Shown: piece after piece, positions 56,501 through 64,000 of the stretch | How positions within the stretch are numbered: the first letter of the stretch is position 1 | How the letters are laid out: every line of letters begins with the position of its first letter | Assembly (NCBI RefSeq): GCF_009832905.1 | Contig: NZ_CP047135.1 | Coordinates: 3,016,001 to 3,080,000 of the forward strand | DNA: 64,000 nucleotides | Origin: Stenotrophomonas sp. 364 | GTDB lineage: Bacteria; Pseudomonadota; Gammaproteobacteria; Xanthomonadales; Xanthomonadaceae | Reading direction: 5' to 3' | The notes under the pieces: model-generated | Told to the model about the DNA's origin: nothing | The model's input: the letters and a program-made list of their open reading frames with translations, nothing else | Databases searched by the model: none | Made by a program: the position numbers and the translations under genes

Positions 56501-58462
56501 CAGCCCCTTGGCCGGCTGCGGCTTGCCTGCGGCGTCCACGCGCATCACTTCGAAGCGCGCGGTGCTGTTGGCGTCGGCGCCGTCATCGGGATTGAACAGC
56601 GGACGCACGCCGACCAGCGCCGGCGCCGGCCACATCACCCGCTTCAGGGTGCGGGTGACGGTGCGCCCGCCGGTTTCGTACACGCTGCCGGACACCACCA
56701 CCGCGATCGGGGCGGTCGGCTTGACCTCATCGGGCAGCGCCACGTCCTGGCGCAGCTTGCCGTCGGCGGGGAATTCGGTGTCGATGATGTCGCGTGCCTC
56801 ACGCGGCAACGCGATGGTGGGGTCACCAAAGAAGTAGCCCGGCAACGCCTCCACCGGGGACTGCTCGGCCGCCACGGCCAGGCGCGCGGTGAAGCGGTTG
56901 CCGTCGGCGGGCGCACCGTACAGGTAGGCCGCATCGGCGATCAGCTTGAGCGGCTCACCCGGCTTGAGGGTCTTCTGGGCACTGTCCAGGTCCAGCTTCA
57001 TGCGCTCGGGCAGGAACTCCTCGATGCGCAGGGTCATGCCCTGGATGGCTTCCTTGCTGGCCGGGTTGGTGCGGAACTCCACCTGCCAGCGCCCGGTCGG
57101 GGCTTCGGCCGGAATGGTCTGTTCGAAGCTGAAATAACCCTGCTCGCCCGGCTGCAGGCGGGTTTCGCGGAAGGTCTTGCCGTCCGGCTGCTTCAGGCGC
57201 AGGAAGACCGGCTGCGGCTTGGTCGGCTTGCCATCGTTGTCGCGCAGCAGCGCGGAGATGCGCACCGTTTCACCGGGGCGGTACAGGTCGCGGCCGGACC
57301 AGGCGAACACGTCGAACCAGGCGTTGTCGCGCCCGGCCACCGCGAACTCGCTCAGATCCAGCGCCGGCTGGTTGAACGGCAGCATCGAGGTGTCGGCACC
57401 GCTGCTGGCGATCAGCACGTGGCTGGCGTCCAGGGTGTAGTTGAGCAGGGCGTTGCCGTTGCCGTCGGTACTGCCCTTGAGCACCACCTCGCCCTTGCCG
57501 TCGAGAATGCGCAGCTCGATCTTCTTCAGCGCCGCCCCGCTCTGCAGCGAGGCGGTGTGCACGAACAGCTTGTCCTTGTAGGCGCGGGTGTGCAGGCCGA
57601 TGTCGCTGACGGTGAAGAAGGCGGTATCGAACTCGCTCTCGAACGAGCCGCTGCGCTTCATCACCGCGAAGTACAGGCCGGGCTCCTGCAGCTGCTTGAT
57701 CTCCTGGGTGGGCAGGTAGGTCAGCACGCGTTCGTTCTGCTTGCCGCCCAGCACGAACCGGTTGACGTACACCGGCTCGGCCAGCTTGGACATCGGCACA
57801 CGGTCGTCATAGTCGCTGTCCAGATCCCAGCTGCCGCGACGCCCGCCGCGCTGGTACTGGCTGAAGAAGGTGGGCAGCTGGTTCTCGCGCACGCGCAGGA
57901 ACTCCACGTCCACTTCCTGCACGTTCACCGACACCACCGGCAGGCCACGGCTGTCCTTGGCCGGCAGCACGCTGCCCTGCGAAGCGAAGCCGGCCACCGG
58001 CTTGAGCTCGCCGGTGAACACTTTCTGGCGCAGCTCCTTGCCGATGCGGCTGCCATCGGCGGCCAGCAGGTCGGGCGAGACGATCAGGTTGTATTCCTTG
58101 GCCGCCTCCACGAACGGGTAGCGCAGGGTCAGGCCGTCATCGGACAGGGTCCAGCTGCTGTCCTCGGTGCCCACCTTCTCGGCGAAGCGGACCAGCGCGT
58201 CGAAATCCTGGGTGCCCACCAGCGGGCGCGAGAATTCCAGCGCCAGCGACACGCCATCGCCTTTCTGATCGGGGTAGGCCCGCACCAGGGTGAACTCGCT
58301 GACCTTCTCGGCCTTGGCCGCGATCGGTGCGCCGGACGGGGTGGGCAGCTGCCCGCTGTTGTTGCGGTTGCAACCCCCGATGCCCAGGGCGAGCCCGGCG
58401 ACCAGCGCCAGGCCCGCGATTCCCTTCCAGCTCCACTGCCCGACCCGACTGCGGCTAGCCAT
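53543..58462 (-). CDS. Alpha-2-macroglobulin family lipoprotein (YfhM-like)
   Basis: This 1639-residue bacterial alpha-2-macroglobulin is a periplasmic protease trap. The lipoprotein signal ends at GIGGC (Cys31), and many MG beta-domains follow. A bait-region segment lies near the middle. The thioester motif CAEQ (Cys1164, in KYPYGCAEQTTSKGYAAL) sits in the alpha-helical TED domain and allows covalent capture of attacking proteases. The C-terminal receptor-like domain ends with SYPTTLTVVQP. Its length and layout match E. coli YfhM (1653). It is encoded upstream of pbpC, and the two work as an envelope defence pair. Confidence 0.94.
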   Translation of the reverse strand: MASRSRVGQWSWKGIAGLALVAGLALGIGGCNRNNSGQLPTPSGAPIAAKAEKVSEFTLVRAYPDQKGDGVSLALEFSRPLVGTQDFDALVRFAEKVGTEDSSWTLSDDGLTLRYPFVEAAKEYNLIVSPDLLAADGSRIGKELRQKVFTGELKPVAGFASQGSVLPAKDSRGLPVVSVNVQEVDVEFLRVRENQLPTFFSQYQRGGRRGSWDLDSDYDDRVPMSKLAEPVYVNRFVLGGKQNERVLTYLPTQEIKQLQEPGLYFAVMKRSGSFESEFDTAFFTVSDIGLHTRAYKDKLFVHTASLQSGAALKKIELRILDGKGEVVLKGSTDGNGNALLNYTLDASHVLIASSGADTSMLPFNQPALDLSEFAVAGRDNAWFDVFAWSGRDLYRPGETVRISALLRDNDGKPTKPQPVFLRLKQPDGKTFRETRLQPGEQGYFSFEQTIPAEAPTGRWQVEFRTNPASKEAIQGMTLRIEEFLPERMKLDLDSAQKTLKPGEPLKLIADAAYLYGAPADGNRFTARLAVAAEQSPVEALPGYFFGDPTIALPREARDIIDTEFPADGKLRQDVALPDEVKPTAPIAVVVSGSVYETGGRTVTRTLKRVMWPAPALVGVRPLFNPDDGADANSTARFEVMRVDAAGKPQPAKGLKITLVRELRDYHWTFNDNRWDYDFTRRFENKDTRTVDAGTAATTVDLPVEWGEYRLEVFDPTTGLTSRYPFRAGWSWNDDNRGLDARPDKIKLGLDKTGYKAGDKVRVTVTPPHAGKGILMVESDKMLYVQEIDAKPGSTFDIPVTAEWERHDVYITALVFRGGSAPSKITPARAVGVVHVPMDRKARQIAVGLSAPRQMRPEQTLPVTVSAPQLAGKVAHVTVSAVDVGILNITRFPVPDAAGHFFAQRRLDVDAYDIYSRVIESFDGSSGKLKFGGDMALAAMPQAKRPTARVQTVDLFSGPVKLDAKGIARVALKVPDFNGTLRVSAVVYSDDQYGKRDVETVVRAPILAEASMPRVMAPGDRSTVTLDVQNFTGTPGEFKVQVEGIGPLALGEPTRTLQLKADGKTTLSFPLTAREGYTVAKVRVRVDGNGFKVDRRYDLPVRAAWPQILRSQTRTLDPLGAVEMGSGLADGLMTDSVTARMLVSALPPIPFASALNDALKYPYGCAEQTTSKGYAALMLDEATSAMLGADGLDAKTRRERMEGAFGRLASMQVANGNFSMWGDDGYVNPWLTPYIAEFLLDAKDGGFAVPDTVLQKALNRLSEDLLSGGNQFYGEDRRENLKFANQAYSGYVLARVNRAPLGTLRALYDNERSKALTGLPLVHLGIALALQGDHKRGDAAIAAGFAKPSSERPQYFGDYGSAVRDDALMIALLHERKLSKPGYDARAVDLGRALDARRSSSGLWLSTQEQVAIARLGKALSANQKKLVSGELAVGGEVEAIAARRLFGRSFDYAALAKGVRFTPQGEPPMFASLDVAGIPRTAPEPDSRHLGVERTWYTTDGKPWTPRALKEGEALIVRVSITPNVDMPDALLTDLLPAGLEIENFNLGDAKQWADVVVDGLNVNDRGDAATLRHEEFRDDRYVAALKLSRGSTAKVFYLVRAVSPGTYTVPPPLVEDMYRPDLRGVGRSYPTTLTVVQP

Positions 58463-58554
58463 GATGACGCTCCTTGATCAAGGCGGCCAGTATAGAGGGC
58501 GACCCGGCTTGAGCGGTGTCCGGGGCGCGCGGGGCAAGGGTCGGTTGTGTGGTA

Positions 58555-58576
58555 GCCGACCAACGGTCGGCTCTAC
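58555..58576 (-). repeat. SMAG REP supplying the prpD stop codon
   Basis: In minus orientation GTAGA is followed by GCCGACC-GTT-GGTCGGC. The TAG at 58575-58573 is the stop codon of prpD. A second GTAG lies on the plus strand at the other edge, so the element is nearly symmetrical. Confidence 0.85.
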
Positions 58577-60030
58577 CCGGGCAGGTAAAGGTCTACGTAG
58601 TCGTGCACGGGCATCGCTTCCAGCACCACCGGGTCCAGCGAGGCGTCCAGGATGCGGCGCTGCTGCTGGGTCGGGTAGGTGGCGGTGAGGTGGGCGCGGA
58701 ACTTGTCCTCCAGCAGCGGGATGCCCTCCGCGCGGCGGCGGGCATGGCCCAGCGGGTACTCCACCTCCGCATCCAGGGTGCTGCCGTCGGTGAACGTCAC
58801 CGCCAGCGCGTTGGCGATGCTGCGTTGGTCCGGGTCCAGGTAGTCGGCGGTGTAGCGCGGCTCCTCGACGCAGGTGATCTTCGCGCGCAGCGCATCGATG
58901 CGCGGGTCGGCGGCCACGTCGTCCTCGTAGTCCTCGGCCACCAGGCGGCCGAAGATCAGCGCGATGGCGACCATGTACTGCACGCAGTGATCGCGGTCGG
59001 CCGGGTTATGCAGCGGGCCCGGCTTGTCGATGATGCGCAGGCAGGCCTGCTGGGTGCGCAGGGTGATGTGGGCGATGTCCTCGCTGCGCTTGCCAGCCGC
59101 GCGCATCCGCGCGTGCAGTTGCATCGCCGCCTCCACGGCGGTCTGCCCGTGGAATTCGGCCGGGTAGCTGATCTTGAACAGCACGTTTTCCATCACGTAA
59201 CTCCCATACGGGCGCTGGAAGCGGAACGGCTGCTCGCCGAAGCTGACATCGTAGAACCCCCAGGTGGGGGCGGTCAGCGCACTCGGGTACCCCATCTCGC
59301 CCGCCGCGGCCATCAGTGCCAGCCGCACGGCGCGGCTGGTGGCATCGCCGGCCGCCCAGCTTTTGCGCGACCCGGTGTTGGGCGCGTGCCGGTAGGTGCG
59401 CAGCGCCTGCCCGTCGACCCAGGCCAGCGACACCGCATTGAGCATGCGCTCGCGGTCCAGGCCAAGCAGGTGCGCGACCACGGCGGTGGAGGCCACCTTG
59501 ACCAGCACCACGTGGTCCAGCCCGACCCGGTTGAAGGCGTTTTCCAGCGCCAGGCAGCCCTGGATTTCATGCGCCTTGACCATCGCCGCGAGCACGTCGC
59601 GCATGGTCAACGGCGGGCGCCGCAGCGCTTCTGCGTTGCGGCTGAGCCAGTCGGCGGTGGCCAGGATGCCGCCGAGGTTGTCCGACGGATGGCCCCACTC
59701 GGCAGCCAGCCAGGTGTCATTGAAGTCCAGCCAGCGCACCATCGCGCCGATATTGAAGGCCGCCTGCACCGGGTCCAGTTCGAAGCGCGTGCCCGGCACG
59801 CGCGCGCCATTGACCACGCGGGTGCCAGGCACCAGCGGGCCGAGCAGCTTGCTGCAGGCGGGAAACGCCAAGGCCGCCAGACCGCAGCCCAGGGTGTCGA
59901 TCAGGCAGTGGCGCGCGGTGCTGAAGGCCAGCGGCGACTCCACCCGGAAGTCGCGCACGTAATCCACGATGTCGGTCATGACCGCATCCCATGGCGGTCG
60001 CTGGTTGCTGCTGTTGTCGTGACCGGACAT
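58573..60030 (-). CDS. prpD: 2-methylcitrate dehydratase PrpD (MmgE/PrpD family)
   Basis: This 485-residue cytosolic enzyme dehydrates 2-methylcitrate in the methylcitrate cycle that oxidises propionyl-CoA. It is of the MmgE/PrpD family, with DTLGCGLAAL, NIGAMVRWLDFNDTWLAAEWGHPSDNLGGILA near residue 95-125 and AWVDGQALRTYRHAPNTGSRKSWAAGDATSRAV near 210-240. GFYDVSFGEQPFRFQRPYGSYVMENVLFKISYPAEFHGQTAVEA is also typical of PrpD. GGAG lies upstream of the ATG. It follows prpF by 18 bases and is the last gene of the operon seen here. Its TAG stop is part of a REP. Confidence 0.95.
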   Translation of the reverse strand: MSGHDNSSNQRPPWDAVMTDIVDYVRDFRVESPLAFSTARHCLIDTLGCGLAALAFPACSKLLGPLVPGTRVVNGARVPGTRFELDPVQAAFNIGAMVRWLDFNDTWLAAEWGHPSDNLGGILATADWLSRNAEALRRPPLTMRDVLAAMVKAHEIQGCLALENAFNRVGLDHVVLVKVASTAVVAHLLGLDRERMLNAVSLAWVDGQALRTYRHAPNTGSRKSWAAGDATSRAVRLALMAAAGEMGYPSALTAPTWGFYDVSFGEQPFRFQRPYGSYVMENVLFKISYPAEFHGQTAVEAAMQLHARMRAAGKRSEDIAHITLRTQQACLRIIDKPGPLHNPADRDHCVQYMVAIALIFGRLVAEDYEDDVAADPRIDALRAKITCVEEPRYTADYLDPDQRSIANALAVTFTDGSTLDAEVEYPLGHARRRAEGIPLLEDKFRAHLTATYPTQQQRRILDASLDPVVLEAMPVHDYVDLYLPG

Positions 60031-60048
60031 CGTGATCTCCTGTTGAAC

Positions 60049-61239
60049 CTACAAGGTGTCGCCGGGTACCCGCACCGTACCTTCCATCAGCACGCGCGCA
60101 CTGCGGCTCATGATGGCCTTGGTGACCGTCCACTGCCCGTCAACGAACGCCGCCTGTGCGCCCACCCGCAGCGTGCCGGACGGATGCCCGAAGGTCACCG
60201 CCTCGCGCTCGCCGCCACCGGCGGCCAGGTTGACCAGCGTGCCGGGGATCGCGGCGGCGGTGCCGATGGCGACCGCCGCGGTACCCATCATCGCGTGGTG
60301 CAGCTTGCCCATCGACAGCGCGCGCGCGTGCAGGTCGATGTCGCCGGCCGCGATCTGCTTGCCGCTGGAAGACACGTAGTCCTGCGCGGGCGCAACGAAG
60401 GCCACTTTGGGCGTGTGCTGGCGGGTGGCGGCCTGGTCGATGCTGTCGATCAGGCCCATGCGCATCGCACCGTGCGCACGGATCGCCTCGAAGCGGGCCA
60501 GTGCGGCCTTGTCCTCGTTGATCGCCGGCTGCAGTTCGGTCCCGGTGTAGCCCAGGTCGGCCGCGTTGAGGAAGATGGTGGGAATGCCGGCGGTGATCAT
60601 CGTCACCTGGAAGCTGCCCACGCCGGGCACGTCCAGGGTGTCGACCAGGTTGCCGGTCGGAAACATCGACCCGCCCTCGCCGTCGCCATCATCGGACGGG
60701 TCGAGGAACTCCAGCTGGATCTCGGCCGCCGGGAAGGTCACCCCGTCCAGTTCGAAATCGCCGATCTCCTGCACCTGGCCGTCCACGATGGGCACGTGCG
60801 CGAGGATGGTCTTGCCGATATTGGCCTGCCAGATCCGCACGGTGCAGGTACCGTTGCGCGGGATGCGCGCCGGGTCGATGAAGCCGTTGCTGATCGCGAA
60901 CGGGCCCACCGCCGTGCTGAGGTTGCCGCAGTTGCCGCTCCAGTCGACGAACGCGGTGTCGATGGCGACCTGGCCATACAGATAGTCCACGTCATGATCG
61001 GGCACCGACGCGGCGGCGATGATCACGCACTTGCTGGTGCTGGAGGTGGCACCGCCCATGCCGTCGGTGTGCTTGCCATACGGGTCGGGCGAGCCGATCA
61101 CGCGCATCAGCAGCGCATCGCGGGCCGGGCCCGGCACCTGCGCCGCCACCGGCAGGTCGGTCAGCCGGAAGAACACACCCTTGCTGGTACCACCACGCAG
61201 GTAGGTGGCCGGAATGCGGAGCTGGGGGAGGAAGGTCAT
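60049..61239 (-). CDS. prpF: 2-methylaconitate cis-trans isomerase PrpF
   Basis: This 396-residue isomerase acts with AcnD to convert 2-methylcitrate-derived methylaconitate in the AcnD/PrpF version of the methylcitrate cycle. The diaminopimelate-epimerase-like fold shows LRGGTSKGVFF near residue 15, GSPDPYGKHTDGMGGATSSTSKC with the active-site region, DWSGNCGNLSTAVGPFAI, and GKLHHAMMGTAAVAIGTAAAIPGT near the C-terminus. The ATG at 61239 gives the family N-terminus (MTFLPQLRIPATYLRGG). It lies 28 bases after the membrane-protein gene and 18 bases before prpD. Confidence 0.95.
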   Translation of the reverse strand: MTFLPQLRIPATYLRGGTSKGVFFRLTDLPVAAQVPGPARDALLMRVIGSPDPYGKHTDGMGGATSSTSKCVIIAAASVPDHDVDYLYGQVAIDTAFVDWSGNCGNLSTAVGPFAISNGFIDPARIPRNGTCTVRIWQANIGKTILAHVPIVDGQVQEIGDFELDGVTFPAAEIQLEFLDPSDDGDGEGGSMFPTGNLVDTLDVPGVGSFQVTMITAGIPTIFLNAADLGYTGTELQPAINEDKAALARFEAIRAHGAMRMGLIDSIDQAATRQHTPKVAFVAPAQDYVSSSGKQIAAGDIDLHARALSMGKLHHAMMGTAAVAIGTAAAIPGTLVNLAAGGGEREAVTFGHPSGTLRVGAQAAFVDGQWTVTKAIMSRSARVLMEGTVRVPGDTL

Positions 61240-61267
61240 AGCGGATGCCCTGGAAGTCTCGGAAAAA

Positions 61268-61975
61268 TCAGCGCTGGGCGACCAGCGCGGGAAGAGGATG
61301 ACGTTTGTGCGCGGCCAGGGCGCTGCGCTGCTCCCAGCGGAACAGCCACAGGATGGCAATCTTGGTGCTGCCGCTGACCAAGGCCAGCAGCAAGAGCGGC
61401 CAGCCCAGGTGCAGCCCCATCGCGAAGGCGAACACGACAGTGGAAATATCCATCAGCAGGATCAGCTGGCTCATCCGCAGCGATACCGCACCGGTGCGGC
61501 CGGAGCGCCAGATCAGCAGGATCTGGTGCGCATACCCCTGCGCCAGCAACGCGGTGATGGCCACGATCATCGCCGAGGCCAGCACCCGCCCTTCGTCGAC
61601 GTGGCGCTGCCCCCACACCAGCCCGGCCAGCGCACAAAACAGTGCCACGCAGGCCAGCGCCAGCCCGGTGGTGGCCGCGCGGCTGCGCCGGTCCGTCCAG
61701 ATCTCGCGCAGGATCAGCAGCACCAGCACCGAGGCGAGCAGGCGCGGCCAGACAATGAAGTGGTTGAACGGCTGGATGGTGTAGCCGTAGACGAAGAACG
61801 ACAGATAGGCCAGGAAACTGACCGTGAACTGGTTGAGCGACAGGATGTCGGTGGCGCCACCGTTGGCCGCGCCCGCGCTGCGGCGGCGCCAGACCGTGCG
61901 CAGCTGCGCCCACACACCGACCAGGCTGAGCAGGATGAACGCGGTGTTGATGATGCCCGCCACGGTGTAGAACAT
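61268..61975 (-). CDS. Uncharacterised PQ-loop-like membrane protein in the methylcitrate operon
   Basis: This 235-residue polytopic membrane protein has about seven hydrophobic segments. Two halves look like repeats. Residues 1-90 read VWAQLRTVWRRR..DILSLNQFTVSFLAYLSFFVYG. Residues 130-215 read AHQILLIWRSGRTGAVSLRMSQLILLMDISTVV. The Q..R...(T)G..S pattern after a helix resembles PQ-loop/SWEET transporters, but this is a weak inference. It lies between acnD (99 bases) and prpF (28 bases) on the same strand, so it is probably co-expressed with propionate catabolism. The ATG at 61975 has AGGA upstream; starts at 62050 or 62014 are possible. Uptake of propionate or a related acid is a guess. Confidence 0.7.
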   Translation of the reverse strand: MFYTVAGIINTAFILLSLVGVWAQLRTVWRRRSAGAANGGATDILSLNQFTVSFLAYLSFFVYGYTIQPFNHFIVWPRLLASVLVLLILREIWTDRRSRAATTGLALACVALFCALAGLVWGQRHVDEGRVLASAMIVAITALLAQGYAHQILLIWRSGRTGAVSLRMSQLILLMDISTVVFAFAMGLHLGWPLLLLALVSGSTKIAILWLFRWEQRSALAAHKRHPLPALVAQR

Positions 61976-62074
61976 GTCGCCGACCGTCCTGTCTGGTATC
62001 GCTTGCCAGCGCATCGGTGGCCCCATGCCACCGACGCTGCGGGCGCGCACACCGGGTGCGCGCCCGTGTTGCCC

Positions 62075-64000
62075 TCACGCCACCTGCGCAGCTTCCAGGA
62101 AGTCCTGGGCGAAGCGCTGCAGCACGCCACCGGCCTCGTAGATGGACACTTCCTCGGCGGTGTCCAGCCGGCAGGTGACCGGCACCCGCAGCTGTTCGCC
62201 GTTGCGGCGGTGGATCACCAGGGTGAGCTCGGCGCGCGGCACCCGCTCGCCGATCACATCGAAGGTTTCGGTGCCGTCGATGCCCAGCGTCCTGCGGTTC
62301 ACGCCTTCCTTGAACTCCAGCGGCAGCACGCCCATGCCGATCAGGTTGGTGCGGTGGATGCGCTCGAAGCCTTCGGCGGCAATCGCCTCCACGCCGGCCA
62401 GGCGCACACCCTTGGCGGCCCAGTCGCGCGAGCTGCCTTGGCCGTAGTCGGCACCGGCGATGATGATCAACGGCTGCTTGCGCGCCATGTAGGTTTCAAT
62501 GGCTTCCCACATGCGGGTGACCTGCCCTTCCGGCTCCACGCGCGCCAGCGAGCCCTGCTTCACCTGACCATCGACCACGGCCATTTCGTTGATCAGCTTG
62601 GGGTTGGCGAAGGTGGCGCGCTGCGCGGTGAGGTGGTCGCCGCGGTGGGTGGCGTAGGAATTGAAGTCCTCCTCCGGCAGGCCCATCCTGGCCAGGTATT
62701 CACCGGCGGCGCTGCTGGCCATGATCGCGTTGGACGGCGACAGGTGGTCGGTGGTGATGTTGTCGCCGAGCACGGCCAGCGGCCGCATGCCACTGAGCGA
62801 GCGTGCGCCAGCCAGCGCGCCTTCCCAGTACGGCGGTCGGCGGATGTAGGTGCTCTGCGCGCGCCACGCGTACAGCGGGCTGATCGGCGCGCCGTGCTCC
62901 ACCTTGAAGGTGAACATCGGGTCGTAGACCTGGCGGAACTGTTCCGGCTTGACGCAGGCCTTGACCACCGCATCGATCTCGGCGTCGCTGGGCCACAGGT
63001 CCTTCAGCGTGATCGGGTTGCCGTCGGCATCATGGCCCAGCGCGTCCTTCTCGATATCGAAGCGCACAGTACCGGCGATCGCATAGGCCACCACCAGCGG
63101 CGGCGAGGCCAGGAACGCCTGCTTGGCATACGGATGGATGCGCCCGTCGAAGTTGCGGTTGCCCGACAACACCGCCGTGGCGTACAGGTCGCGGTCGATC
63201 ACTTCCTGCTGGATTTTCGGGTCCAGCGCGCCGCTCATGCCGTTGCAGGTGGTGCAGGCGAAGGCCACGATGCCAAAGCCCAGCTGTTCCAGGTCGCCCA
63301 GCAGGCCGGCCTCTTCCAGGTACAGCTGCACGGCCTTGGAACCGGGCGCCAGCGAGCTCTTCACCCACGGCTTGCGGGTCAGGCCGGCGCGGTTGGCGTT
63401 GCGCGCCAGCAGCGCGGCGGAGATGACGTTGCGCGGGTTGCTGGTGTTGGTGCAGCTGGTGATGGCGGCGATGATCACCGCGCCATCGGGCATCAGGCCC
63501 TGTTCCTGTTCCAGCTTGCCCGAGGCCAGCTTGGCTTCGTCGGCGATGCCGCGTGCGGCCAGGTCGCGGGTGGCCACGCGCTTGTGCGGGTTGGACGGGC
63601 CGGCCATGTTGCGCACCACGCTGGAGAGGTCGAACTGCAGCACGCGCTCGTACTGCACGTTGGCCAGGTCGTCCGACCACAGGCCGGTAGCCTTGGCGTA
63701 GGTTTCCACCAGCTGCACCTGGGCTTCCTCGCGGCCGGTCAGGCGCAGGTAGTCCAGGGTCTGCTGGTCGATGGAGAACATCGCCGCGGTGGCGCCGAAC
63801 TCCGGGGTCATGTTGGAAATGGTGGCGCGGTCGCCGATGGTCAGCGCGGTGGCGCCTTCACCGAAGAACTCGATCCACGCCCCCACCACGCGTTCCTTGC
63901 GCAGGTACTCGGTCAGCGCCAGCACGATATCGGTGCAGGTGATGCCCGGCTGCGGGCGGCCGGTGAGTTCCACGCCGATGATGTCGGGCAGGCGCATCCA
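62075..64000 (-). CDS. acnD: Fe/S-dependent 2-methylisocitrate dehydratase AcnD (5' end outside window)
   Basis: These are the C-terminal ~641 residues of an aconitase-superfamily enzyme; the start lies beyond the right edge. The 4Fe-4S cysteines are present: Cys in AITSCTNTSNPRNV and the pair in FACTTCNGMSGALDP. The swivel domain carries IIAGADYGQGSSRDWAAKG and the substrate loop ERIHRTNLIGMGVLPLEF. Several segments, with the linkage to prpF and prpD, favour AcnD over AcnA: TRKPWVKSSLAPGSK and RNANRAGLTRK. It is the upstream gene of the operon visible here, followed by the membrane-protein gene. The family length (about 865) implies that some 220 residues are missing from view. Confidence 0.92.
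   Translation of the reverse strand, partial: WMRLPDIIGVELTGRPQPGITCTDIVLALTEYLRKERVVGAWIEFFGEGATALTIGDRATISNMTPEFGATAAMFSIDQQTLDYLRLTGREEAQVQLVETYAKATGLWSDDLANVQYERVLQFDLSSVVRNMAGPSNPHKRVATRDLAARGIADEAKLASGKLEQEQGLMPDGAVIIAAITSCTNTSNPRNVISAALLARNANRAGLTRKPWVKSSLAPGSKAVQLYLEEAGLLGDLEQLGFGIVAFACTTCNGMSGALDPKIQQEVIDRDLYATAVLSGNRNFDGRIHPYAKQAFLASPPLVVAYAIAGTVRFDIEKDALGHDADGNPITLKDLWPSDAEIDAVVKACVKPEQFRQVYDPMFTFKVEHGAPISPLYAWRAQSTYIRRPPYWEGALAGARSLSGMRPLAVLGDNITTDHLSPSNAIMASSAAGEYLARMGLPEEDFNSYATHRGDHLTAQRATFANPKLINEMAVVDGQVKQGSLARVEPEGQVTRMWEAIETYMARKQPLIIIAGADYGQGSSRDWAAKGVRLAGVEAIAAEGFERIHRTNLIGMGVLPLEFKEGVNRRTLGIDGTETFDVIGERVPRAELTLVIHRRNGEQLRVPVTCRLDTAEEVSIYEAGGVLQRFAQDFLEAAQVA

Noticed and set aside
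53549..58477. A 1642-codon open frame on the plus strand opposite the alpha-2-macroglobulin gene
   Set aside because: It mirrors the whole real gene on the other strand, reads as His/Gln/Arg/Gly-rich low-complexity protein without domains, and is expected from GC-rich codon bias.
58516..61377. A 953-codon plus-strand frame opposite prpD and prpF
   Set aside because: It spans two recognised genes and the REP between convergent units; composition-driven shadow.

Overview
The window is high-GC DNA from a gammaproteobacterium of the family Xanthomonadaceae, almost certainly a Stenotrophomonas. Two things point there. Around thirty short REP elements open with GTAG (or a near variant) followed by a GC-rich inverted repeat, which is the hallmark of the SMAG repeats of S. 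maltophilia. The gene sets and neighbourhoods are also of Xanthomonadaceae type: rpoE-rseA-mucD, hflK-hflC-DUF2065-purA, and acnD-prpF-prpD. It is ordinary chromosome, with no phage, plasmid, transposase, CRISPR locus, rRNA or tRNA that I can see.

Layout. 1-3.1 kb: envelope-stress operon rpoE-rseA-mucD (minus strand; mucD runs off the left edge) behind a sigma-E type promoter. 3.3-11.7 kb: a two-domain fatty-acid oxidation enzyme, two pirins, aquaporin Z, a small secreted protein, and the CstA carbon-starvation transporter with its YbdD-like partner. 11.8-14.8 kb: a REP array, a DUF3103-like secreted protein and a DUF819 membrane protein. 14.9-21.3 kb: an OmpR-type regulator and histidine kinase divergent from an ArnT-like glycosyltransferase, a PAP2 phosphatase and an EptA phosphoethanolamine transferase, i.e. 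a lipid A/envelope-charge remodelling module. 21.5-25.4 kb: a lipoprotein M2 (ACE-like) peptidase, a small hypothetical protein and a Bcr/CflA efflux pump.

25.5-34.7 kb: a tandem glycine riboswitch ahead of gcvP, an amino acid permease with a PAS-AraC regulator, large catalase KatE, a histone-like lysine-rich protein and a secreted hypothetical. 35.1-40.2 kb: a 1670-residue autotransporter built of Ig/FnIII-like modules. 40.2-49.7 kb: a REP array, a chemoreceptor, purA, a DUF2065 gene, hflC, hflK, acuI, a PilH-like response regulator and a CbpA co-chaperone. 49.9-58.5 kb: a peroxiredoxin with a ferritin-like protein, then an alpha-2-macroglobulin lipoprotein with its partner PBP1C. 58.6-64 kb: the methylcitrate (propionate) genes prpD, prpF and acnD (cut by the right edge), with an uncharacterised PQ-loop-like membrane protein inserted in the operon.

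The main themes are envelope stress and envelope modification (sigma-E, EptA module, A2M/PBP1C, HflKC), oxidative stress (KatE, peroxiredoxin, ferritin, pirins) and use of amino acids, fatty acids and propionate. The most unusual features are: REP elements whose terminal tetranucleotide supplies stop codons, two REP arrays with constant 44 and 47 bp periods, a second family of large palindromes, a leucine-codon anomaly inside the M2 peptidase gene, twin palindromes upstream of the chemoreceptor, and the extra membrane gene in the methylcitrate operon.
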